A DNA stretch of 64,000 bases from Dastarcus helophoroides (taxonomy: Eukaryota > Arthropoda > Insecta > Coleoptera > Bothrideridae), in NCBI GenBank assembly GCA_028583605.1, contig CM053331.1, positions 33,086,411-33,150,410 of the forward strand, read 5' to 3'. Within the stretch, counting starts at the first letter, position 1, and the number at the start of each line of letters is the position of its first letter. Position numbers and translations under genes: made by a program. The notes beneath the pieces were generated by a model that was not told the DNA's origin, searched no databases, and was given only the letters and a program-made list of their open reading frames with translations. Of this stretch, positions 54,257 to 64,000 are shown one piece after another.

Positions 54257-56085
54257 TTACCAGAAGATCTTGTAAGCTTTGTTTAATTTATTTTCAATGT
54301 GGTACTTCCAGCTCAGTTTGCTGTCAAGTTCAATACCAAGGTATTTCACTCGATTTGACAAACCGAGTTGGGTTCCCATGAGTTTGGGAAATTTTAGTCG
54401 CGCTAATTTCCTTTTATTTGTGAAAATGACCATTTCTGTCTTTGCAGGATTTGCTGCTAGGGAATGTTCTTTGCACCATTTCTCGACTATATATAAGGCG
54501 TCTTGCATTAACTCGAAGAGTACTCCCTCGTGTTAACCTGAAAGCAGAATTGTTATATCATCTGCGTAGCCAATTGTATAGAGACCCCGGTCATTGAGTT
54601 TTCGGATAAGGTCATCCGCTATGATAAACCATATAAGGGGGGATAATACACCCCCTTGCGGACATCCCTTACTTACGATTCCTCTGACCGTATAGTCTCC
54701 TACTGTAACTTGTATTGCTCGCCACTCAAGTATATGTCGTATGAGTTCCCGCAAGGCGGGTTCAATACCACTACGCTCAAGCGCCGAAGAAATGCTATTG
54801 AAGTTAGGTCTATCAAAGGCACCTTCTATGTCCAGAAATACACCTAGGGTGTGTTCTTTTACTTCTAGCAATCTCTCGATCCTGCTAACTACTGAATGTA
54901 GCGCAGTTTCGGTAAATCTGCCGGAAGTAAAAGCATGTTGATTTGAATGTTAGGGGTAGTGTATATCGAGGCTATCCCTTATATGATTGTCGCACAACCT
55001 CTCCAACATCTTCAGTAGGACAGACGTTAGGCTGATTGGGTGACATGATTTAGCCTCACCTTGAGGTTTACCCGGTCTTGGAATAAAAATTACTTTGACT
55101 TCCCTCCATTCTCGGGGTATGTATTTAAAGGCAATACACGCCCTGAAAATTTGCACCAGGTATTTTTGTATCCACACCATTCCCCACTGAAGCAGGGCAG
55201 GGTAGATACCGTCCAACCCGGGCGATTTGAAGGGAGCAAACGATTGTACGGCCCAGTTTACTTTTGTGTCATTTACCATCTGAACAGCCAGCTCCCAATC
55301 CCTATTTCAAGGGTGAGAGGCTGAGTGCCCTTGCCACTTATGGCCTGGTATAACACGGCATCCTGGAAAGTGCGTGTTTAAGAGCTCTGAAGCTGTTTGT
55401 GCGGGTGTACTAGTATATGTACCGTCGGCCCGCTTTATCATGCTTACCTGTTGGTTTGGATCTTTGGAGAGTATCTTTTTCAGTCGGAAAACTGATGTAG
55501 TAGACTCTACGTCACTACAGAATTCTCTCCACTTTTCCCTTTGTCTCTTGCGAATAAGTTTCTTGTATTGTTTCCGGTGGTTGTGGTAAGCCTCCCAGTC
55601 ACATACCAGTTTTGTCTTCTTCGCTTTATTGAAGAGCTTGTTTGCCTGAGATCTAAGTTTTTCGAGTTGCTCGTTCCACCAAGGGGTTGCCCGGGTTTCT
55701 CGAAGTTCAGTTTTCATTGGACAAGCCTTCTCATATGCTGTAATGATATTTTTTCGCACTAAAGTGACGTATTTTTCGATCAGTTCAACTGTCCCGATTC
55801 TCTGTGGGGTTTCTACAGTCCCTAGGAGCCTTCCAGATGGGTATTATAGTCCTCCCTGTTGGTGCTTCTGGGATTCCTGTACGGTTTGGGTTCCAACCTA
55901 CAACATAAAATATTGAATTTTATATATTGATGGTCAGACATTGTTGCATCCTTAGATACATGCCAGCCATTTATAATTTTGATAATACTCATAGACGCCA
56001 GGGTGATGTCGATAACACTCTGGCATCTGGAGGTAGCAAAGGTAGCTTTACTGTCTCTATTGAGTATATCTAATTTGGTAATTTT
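54257..56085 (-). pseudogene. Endonuclease end and reverse transcriptase of the RNase H-bearing element
   Basis: Near 55900-56060 the minus strand gives VIDITLAS and SDHQYIKF, the C-terminal endonuclease motifs. A basic linker follows (WWNEQLEKLRSQANKLFNKAK). Then come the RT motifs FKSPGLDGIYPALLQWG, FIPRPGKP, HPISLTSVLLKMLERL, LGVFLDIEGAFDRPNFNSI, GCPQGGVLSPLIW and YADDITILLSG. The three catalytic Asp are present. Stops after LLSG and around KIFW, and frame breaks near 54950 and 55300, inactivate it. Confidence 0.9.
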
Positions 56086-57620
56086 GGGAATATGAATAAA
56101 AAACGAATTTTTGGAAGAGTATCGACATTTAAAATAAATTGAAGAGTTTTTAATTAAATTTTCAAAGAAGCTACATTTTTTGAATATTGGAGAAAACTTA
56201 AAATTATCGAAAAACTCGTAATTATCAAAGTTGAATTTTTGAAAAGGTAAAATTTTGAAAAGAGTCGAAATTTTTATTAGTTCAAGTTTAAAAAGAATCT
56301 TTTCTTTTAAGTCGAAGATTTAATTGGAAATCTTTAAAAAAATGTAAAAATAAATTTAAAAAAAAATTCAAACTTTTCAAAAAAAAGTCGTTTTCAAAAA
56401 GGGTCGAAATTTTGAAAAAAATGTCGAAGTTTCGAAATTGAGTCGAAATTTTACGAAATATTAGTCGAAAACTTCAATAAAAGGTTTTAAGAAATGTTTG
56501 ACTTAAAAAAAAAATCACAATTTTCAAATAAAGGATCGACAGTTCGCAAAAAATGTCAAAATTTGAAAATAGTTGAAATTAAAAGAAATAGTCAAAATTT
56601 TCAAGTTTTTCAAAAATTTTAAATGTTGGAAAATTCGAACATTTGAAAAAGGCCGGAATTTTCGACAAAGTGGGAATTAAAATAAAAAGTCGAAAATTTC
56701 AAAAAATGCAAATTTAAGAAAAGGTTAAAATTTTCAATAAAGAAAGTGGAAATTTATTGACAAGGCAAACATTTTCAAAATCTTTCAAATTTCCAAAAGA
56801 AGTCAACATTTTGCAAAAGAAGAAATTTTCAAAAAGAAAAGGTCGAAATTTATAGTAGAAATTAAAAAAATATCCAAATTTGCAAAAGATTTGAGAATTT
56901 TTATCGAATTTACGAAATAATTCGAAATTTTAAAAAAGTTTAAATTTGAAATAGTTGGGAAATTTACACTCAACTTTTCAATGAAAATCAAAATTTTCGA
57001 AACCGGAATATTGAAAACAAGTGAAAATTATCAGATAGATCGAGGTTTTCAAAAGTTTGAGAAGTTAGCATTTTGGAAAAAGTTTAAATATTGAGTAGTT
57101 AAAATTTTAAATCAAAGCGGAACATTTTTCTAAAACGTTGAAATTTTAGGTCAAAAAAATTAAAATTTTGAAAAATTGTCAAACATTTCATAAAAAATAG
57201 CGAAATTTTCAACAAAAAAAATCAAAAAATAATCGAAACTTTGCAAAAAATGTCGAAATTTTGAAAAATAGTTGACATTTAAATAAAAACCAGTCGAAAT
57301 TACTAAGAATCGAAATTTTCAATAAAAAATTATAAACAAAGATGAAATTTAGAAAAAAGTGGAAAATTTAAAAAGTCCAGTTTTGAAAAAATTTGCATTT
57401 TCAAAAAAAGTAAGAATTTTTAAATGGTAAAAATTAAAAAAAAAGTTATTAATTAATTTTGGTGGAACGGACTGGTCCTTGGTTATCTTCAAAAATTGAA
57501 ATATTAATCTTGTCAAGATTTATATTTCAATTTTTGTAATAATTAATTTTCAAAAAAATTACAGAAAAAACAACACCGAAAAGTCTAAATATTTACGAAA
57601 ATACGAAAATTTTTAAAAGA
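56086..57620. repeat. Decayed gtcgaaattttcaaaaa repeats
   Basis: 1.5 kb of the common theme. A partial fold-back arm at 57461-57540 (ggtggaacggactggtcctt, then a short palindrome aaattgaaatattaatcttg / caagatttatatttcaattt) is embedded in it. No gene. Confidence 0.75.
57461..57540. mobile_element. Fold-back element, minimal copy
   Basis: The 5' words ggtggaacggactggtcctt and ggttatcttcaaaaa match the copies at 51122 and 27690. The internal part has collapsed to a short palindrome around cttgtcaag. Confidence 0.75.
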
Positions 57621-57624
57621 GTAT

Positions 57625-58531
<907 letters not shown>

Positions 58532-58533
<2 letters not shown>

Positions 58534-59568
58534 CAGGGTCTCCCGATTTTCAGTGCCTTAAATAAAACAGGTGATGGAAAAAATAATTTTAAGGAAAAAG
58601 TTTCCTTTGAACATGTATCCAGAAACTCTTAATAAAAAAGATACAAGGTGTTAAAATTTCAATAAAAAAAATTTTCAAGTTTCCATCGTTATTTAAACTA
58701 AATTTTGCACACGTGGTGTGTAGTTGGAGGATCATAAAATAAGAGAAAATTAGGTTTCTATCTCAACCAGTGGCGGAGTTGCGGGTAATCTGAAATATTG
58801 TTTTGAAAAAAAATTACTACGCCACTAAACAAAATGAAATAAAATACAATTTTTGGATAAAGCATTTAATTCTGAGGAAGAGTTCTTCTTGACTTTTTTT
58901 GGCATTTACTACCTTATGTTTTACGTAGGAACTGTTCGAATGCAATGTATGCTGGTCTTTAAGTAATCACTGACTAACACAAAGAGGGGTAAGTTTAAGA
59001 TGCTGCGACATTGGATAAAATGAAATGAATTAACTGTTTTGGATTAAGTTGACTCTTAACGTTCCTTCATATTTGTCACTATTGTGACAGAATTTAAATT
59101 TTTGGAACTTCACTAGTGAAAGAACGAGTAAGAGTGATGTTTTTTCCAAAACCAACGACATGACGCAAGCAGTGGCAAATACGGAAAAATATCAAAAAAT
59201 AACTTTTATTCAAAATTAAATACTTTACTCAAAACAGATATTTTATTTCATTTCTCGAGTGGTGTACCGCGTTTTTTCTACAATAATATCACAGATTACT
59301 CGTAACTCCACCACGGTTAAGATAAAAACTTGGTTTTATTTTATTTTGTAATCCTTCATTCATACACCATGTGTGCAAAATTTGGTTTAAATATCTTAGA
59401 AAACTTGAAAGTGAAAAAGTAACAACTTTTTTTTAAATTTAAATTTCAACACCTTGTATCTTTTTTATTAATTGTTTCCGGATACATGTTCATAGAAAAC
59501 TTTTTGCTTAAAATTGTTTTTTCTATCAGCTGTTTCATTTAAGGTACTTAAAACGAGGACACCCTGTA
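58532..59568. mobile_element. 1033-bp near-palindromic mariner-type MITE
   Basis: 58534-59566 starts CAGGGTCTCCCGATTTTCAG and ends CTTAAAACGAGGACACCCTG, flanked by TA. The left arm pairs with the right arm over roughly 350 bases, with many small differences (e.g. tacaaggtgttaaaatttc against aaatttcaacaccttgta; aaaattttgcacac-type words on both sides). There is no transposase, and the loop of ~320 bp is non-coding. The CAGGGT ends resemble the transposon at 42214. Confidence 0.9.
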
Positions 59569-59865
59569 TAAGAAAATTCTACAATGTGTTAACAATAAAA
59601 TCTTTTTAGATTTTCGGGACCAGTTTCACTTAAGAGCATCGTTGGTGGATTATACGATGAGGTTGTTTGTCGTTGTTATGGCAACTCACTGATCACATAC
59701 TTCTGTTATAGAATTACTCCACGAAACAAGAATGCAACCTAGACTACAAATTCATGCAGCCCTCCAGGCGTGTATAGTGAATCATAGGTAGCTGAACTAC
59801 CAACAGTTGAAACACTGCTACCTAGCGAAGCGGTTGCTCTCTAGGAGAGTTCCCAGAAGATAAGG
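59569..59865. other. Short unique stretch, no gene seen
   Basis: Moderately complex sequence (e.g. ggttgtttgtcgttgttatg) with no open frame of note. Confidence 0.4.
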
Positions 59866-60097
59866 ATTCTATAATGCACAGACCAATAGGTTTGAACATT
59901 TATTAGATTCGAAGTTTGGAAACCAAATACCGGTTTCGATCCTGTGAATGTTTTAGTACTTACTTGTCGGAACATTTATTAGCATTCGGGTTGGATATAC
60001 CAAACTGACGAGATCTAACAAGATAGAAACCGGTATTTGGTTTCCAAACTTCGAATCTAATAAATGTTCAAACCTATTGGTCTGTGCATTATAGAAT
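59866..60097. mobile_element. 232-bp fold-back element with ~80-bp perfect arms
   Basis: The left arm attctataatgcacagacca continues to aaccaaataccggtttcgat. The right arm starts agaaaccggtatttggtttc and ends tggtctgtgcattatagaat. The arms are almost identical, so the insertion or conversion is recent. The loop is ~70 bp and non-coding. Confidence 0.9.
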
Positions 60098-60810
60098 TTG
60101 TCATGATACTTAAATCTTACTCTTTATTACATTATTGTCCAGAGTACATTTCTTTTGGCGACAGTAGCTATAGCGCTGGCATGCACGAATTCAAAATGCT
60201 TCTCTGAAGAGAAATGCGCTGAATATAAATTATTCTACAATTTTGTTTATTGCTAAATTTCGGGGTATATCAGGCTCACTCCCCCCTTGTTGTGTTCTCT
60301 CATCTAAATAATAATAAAGTGTAAGGAAGAAAATATTTGAATTTAAAAGGCTTCAAAAAAAAAGTCGAAGTTTGGAGTCAAGAATAAAAAAAATTGCCTT
60401 TTCTGAAAATTTTCATATTTTCATAAATTCTACCTACTTTTAGAAAATTTCAATTCTCTTTTTTAAAAATTCCTATCGCTTTTAAATATTTCAACTTATT
60501 TAATTATTTCAATTTTTTAAGTGTTAAATTGATTTGGATTTGAATTTTATAAAAAAACTAGCTGATATGTCACCCGATCCCATTCACTATTCACAGCCAT
60601 TATTTTAATTTGTTTAAATAAATCGATTTTTTAAATATCGCTTTTTTTAGAAATGTCTGCCTTTTTAAATTTAGTATTTTTCAAAGTTTCAACTTTTAAA
60701 ACTTCGACTTTTAAAATTTCGCCTCTTTAAATTTTCGAATTTTTTTACTGTTATTCAACATGTCGAACAGTTCACCTTTTTGAAAAACTTGACTTATTAA
60801 ACATTTCAAT
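60098..60810. repeat. AT-rich sequence and decayed repeats
   Basis: From about 60330 the theme resumes. Nothing coding. Confidence 0.5.
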
Positions 60811-61790
60811 TTTTTTAAATTTAAAATCTCTGAAATTTCAGTTTTCCTGGAAAAATCAAAATGTCGGTTTCTTTAATGAATTTTTCTATAATTCAGATTT
60901 TATTTCCAAATTTTGAATTCCTTATCAAAATTTGGACTTTTTCAAAACTTTCGATTAAACATTTTTTTTCATACCACTTTCAACTATGCAAAATTTTACT
61001 CTTTTGAATATTTCGACTTTTTTTTAAATCTTTCTCCCTCAAAAATTGTAGATTTTTTGGAAAGCTTGTCACCGAAGGTTTTTTAAATGTCCATTTTCTT
61101 GGACAAAATTGTATTTTTTCAAAATTTCGACTTCTTGTCAAAATTTGGGGTTTTAAGACTTTCGACTGTTTTTAAATCTCTCTTTAAAAAAAAAGTTGTA
61201 TTTTTTTAATTTTCCTATTTTAAAAATGTAGATATTATTTTCGAAAATTTTGACACTTTTTGAAAACCTTGACTTTCTGACATTTTTTCCAAATTTCAAT
61301 TTTTTTTAATTTAAAATCTCTGAAATTTCAGTTTCTCTGGAAAAATCAAAATGTCAGGTTTCTTTAATGAATTTTTCTATAATTCAGATTTAATTTCCAA
61401 ATTTTGAATTTCTTATCAAAATTTTGAATTTTTCAAAACTTTCGTTTAAACATTTTTTTTCATACCACTTTCAACTATGCAAAATTTTACTCTTTTGAAT
61501 ATTTCGACTTTTTTTAAAATCTTTCTCCCTCAAAAATTGTAGATTTTTTGGAAAGCTTGTCACCGAAGATTTTTTAAATGTCCATTTTTTGAGAAAAATT
61601 GTATTTTTTCAAAATTTCGACTTCTTGTCAAAATTTGGGGTTTTAAGACTTTCGACTGTTTTTAAATCTCTCTTTAAAAAAAAGTTGTATTTTTTTAATT
61701 TTGGATTTTAAAAATGTAGATATTATTTTCGAAAATTTTGACACCTTTTGAAAACCTTGACTTTCTGACATTTTTTCCAAATTTCCACTT
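60811..61790 (+). repeat. Tandem duplication, ~489-bp unit, two copies
   Basis: ttaaaatctctgaaatttca occurs at 60821 and 61311, and gaaaaccttgactttctgac at 61262 and 61750. The sequence between is nearly identical throughout (gtagattttttggaaagctt and tttggggttttaagactttc, each twice). Differences are a handful of substitutions and one-base indels. Confidence 0.93.
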
Positions 61791-61902
61791 TATTTTTTAA
61801 AATTTTAACTTTCTTTCGAAAATTTTATTTTATCAAATTTTTGAAAAGGTCGACCTTTAATAGTATTTTTTTGAAAATGTTGACATAATTCTTCAAAAGT
61901 TT

Positions 61903-62234
61903 TGTAGCGATGTTGGTTCGATTAGAACACAAAAACCACATTATATTTTAAACATTATATTAACTAGGAATAATAACAAAAATGAACTAACTCCATTGAA
62001 AACCCGAACAGAACTCTCTAATTCATCGTTGAATTTTTCTTCTCCACTTTCCTAAAAGTGGGGATTCTGACGTCTTCTAGAAATAATGCTAATGACCTTT
62101 GGGGATAAATACTTTTCTCAAAACTCTAATGATATTTGTAAGAAAGATCGTAAAATCCCAATGACGATAAGGTCATTAGGACGTAATGATAATACTATTT
62201 ACGCCCCTACATTATTCCTAGAAGGTAGGCTACA
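61903..62234 (-). mobile_element. ~330-bp MITE, copy 3 (inverted)
   Basis: Reverse orientation relative to the copies at 13547 and 24324: it starts TGTAGCGATGTTGGTTCGAT and ends AGAAGGTAGGCTACA. The flanking 4-mers are gttt on both sides. About 20 bp are missing in the centre compared with copy 2. Confidence 0.88.
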
Positions 62235-63836
62235 GTTTGAATTTTTTAAATCCTAGTATTCTAAGAAAATTTTAAAATTTTTCGAAATTTCATTTTTCAA
62301 AATTTTGATTTTTAAAAATATCTACTTTGCTTAAAATTTCACCCCTATTTAAAAATATCGATTTTTTTTAATCGACTCTTGTTGAAATTTTGGATTATTT
62401 TGCATAACTTTCGTTGCATTTTAAAGGTTTGGTTTTATTTCCAAAATTTGAACTTTTTTCCAAATGTCGATGTTTTTCAACATTTTGGCCTCTTTGGAAA
62501 TCATACCTTTTTTTTTGAAAACGAATTTTGATCCTTTTTCTCAAAGTTTTAATCAACAAAAAATAAAATTTTTGATACTTTTGGCCTTTTTTCGGAATTT
62601 AGGGTTTCCGAAAATTTGGGTGTTTAGATTTCACTCAAAATTTTTTATTTTTTGTAAATCTCAACATTTCTATAAAAACTCGAATATTTTTTGAATTTCA
62701 GACTCTTTTTTAAAATTAAAATTTTTTTTTTGAAAATTTGGCCATTTTTTAAATATTGGTTTTTTTGTAATTTTGAACTTTTTTTGGAAGTTTTAACTTC
62801 TTCTATCATTTTTCAAAATTTTGACTTCTTCGGAAATTTTGTCTGTGTGAAGAATTTCCACTTTCTTTTAAAAAAAACCACGCAATTTAAAAATATCCAA
62901 ATTTTTAAGAAACTGGGACGACTTTTTAAATTCATACGTAACAATGCATATATCTATTATAAAATTTGGTTGGGCGTTAGGGTGGGCACTGTGCCAAAAA
63001 AGGTCCACACGTGCCAACCTTGGCCCCGTCTTGGTGACGTCACTGTTTGAGATAAAAATTGAAACTTGAAAAATAGGTTAAAACCAGAAAAATGCAATTT
63101 TTAGCGTAAAGTTAAAATTCATAAAAAAGCGAAAAGTGTAAAATTTCGAATAAAAAGAAAAACAAAATTCATCAAAAAAATTTCGAGCTAAATTTAAAAT
63201 TTGGAAAAAAGGTCAAAATTTCTAATTTATGAAGTCATTTTATCGAAATTTCGAGTTTAACAAAATGGTAAAATCAAAGATAAAACTCATGAGGTTTTGG
63301 ATCCAGAGAAAAATCGAAAATTTGAAAATAAAAGTCAAAATTAAGACTCGAAAAATTCGAAATTTTAGGAATCAACTGACACTTTAATTTTAAAAGATAA
63401 CAGAAAATTGAATGTGCGAACTTGAAATGTTGAAGTTTTAAATTACTTCTAATTAGATTTTTTATTTTGTTCTCTAGACATTTCGAATAAAAAGTCTAAG
63501 GTCAAAAAATGTAATATTTTAGTTTAAAATACTGCGAAATCAGTCAAAATATCGAAAAAAACTGAAATTATTTAAAATTCCCAACGTTTCCACTGTGAAA
63601 TGTTCACTTTAGAACCCGAATGTAATACATTTTTGACAAAAATTGTCGGGAAGCTTCCAAATTTCTTAAAAAAAGCCGAAGTTTTGCGAAAATACTTCCA
63701 GAATTTCAAATTTATTTTCAAAATTGCAACACCTTTTCTCCAACATTTCAATTGTAGAGTTTTCCTAAAAATATGGAATATTTTTTCTCGAGATTTAGAT
63801 TTTTATTTAAAGTTTAATCTAATCTTTAAATTTCGA
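62235..63836. repeat. Decayed repeats with a GC-richer island
   Basis: Mostly the aaaattttgac theme. Within it, 62970-63055 is GC-richer and contains an E-box CACGTG (63008-63013) and a CRE palindrome TGACGTCA (63035-63042). No gene is called. Confidence 0.6.
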
Positions 63837-64000
63837 ATGTTGCTCTTGGGGGACCAGAGTCATCAGTTCTTGCAAACATTTGGATTAGCACAGGATATAC
63901 TTGTTCCGAGATTGGACCGTGTCAAAGAACTACTAAAAGCGTTCGACGTTTTGCCCACCATCGTAGGGGGTTTTTTGAGGAACAATGAAAAGAAACAATA
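63837..64000 (+). CDS. Unrecognised partial open frame running off the window
   Basis: From an ATG at 63837 the frame stays open to the edge (54 codons). It reads MLLLGDQSHQFLQTFGLAQD, then ILVPRLDRVKELLKAFDVL and PTIVGGFLRNNEKK. Composition is balanced and unlike the F/K/N/S-rich chance frames nearby, and base composition changes sharply at about 63835, as at an exon or element edge. The product is not recognised; it may be a host exon (the ATG need not be its start) or part of a transposon protein. Confidence 0.4.
   Translation, partial: MLLLGDQSHQFLQTFGLAQDILVPRLDRVKELLKAFDVLPTIVGGFLRNNEKKQ

Larger units (their letters stand above)
52873..56085 (-). mobile_element. Non-LTR retrotransposon with RNase H (I/R1/LOA group), 5'-truncated
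   Basis: Reading leftwards on the minus strand come the end of an endonuclease, a linker, reverse transcriptase, RNase H and a C-terminal Cys/His-rich segment. They are followed by a tail ending ggcaacccacaac. The 5' end falls inside the endonuclease near 56085. The copy at 30896-31164 fixes the 3' boundary. Several stops break the frame. Confidence 0.9.

Overview
The window looks like AT-rich nuclear DNA from an arthropod, most likely an insect. It has spliced genes with GT-AG introns, animal-type proteins (DESI2, hnRNP U), non-LTR retrotransposons, Tc1/mariner-type elements and many fold-back elements. The order cannot be fixed from the sequence alone. Only two host genes are convincing. 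Nearly everything else is transposon debris or low-complexity sequence derived from a short theme of the type gtcgaaatttcgag.

Layout. 1-207 is the 3' end of a CR1/jockey-like retrotransposon. 1.1-6.0 kb is decayed repeat with a ~291-bp tandem array. 6780-8577 (minus strand) is a complete three-exon DESI2 gene (PPPDE isopeptidase), too split up to show as one open frame. About 3.3 kb upstream and head to head with it starts the main gene, an hnRNP U orthologue on the plus strand. Its 14 coding exons run from 11836 to 40806, join in frame and encode 924 residues: SAP, acidic region, SPRY, P-loop kinase-like domain and a G/R/Y/Q-rich tail. Its long introns hold a 4.3-kb hAT-type element with an exact 8-bp target duplication, several MITEs, a retrotransposon 3' end and a very large C/T-only tract.

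Downstream are a 2.2-kb DD41D mariner-type transposon with ~420-bp inverted repeats (42214-44446), a broken CR1/jockey-like element (about 45060-47918), a solo LTR (49140-49500), a 5'-truncated RNase H-bearing non-LTR element on the minus strand (52873 to about 56085), a (GA)n microsatellite, a 1.03-kb near-palindromic MITE and further fold-backs, and a ~489-bp tandem duplication. The last 164 bases carry an unrecognised open frame that runs off the window.

The two host genes have unrelated jobs: DESI2 is a cytoplasmic thiol isopeptidase and hnRNP U a nuclear RNA/chromatin scaffold. Nothing links them beyond adjacency. The most interesting material is structural: the self-complementary TCGAAATTTCGA repeat at about two helical turns, the hAT element filled with the same low-complexity theme, the polypyrimidine intron, and a possible truncated hnRNP U isoform made by intronic polyadenylation. 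I found no convincing new defence, toxin or CRISPR-like system.
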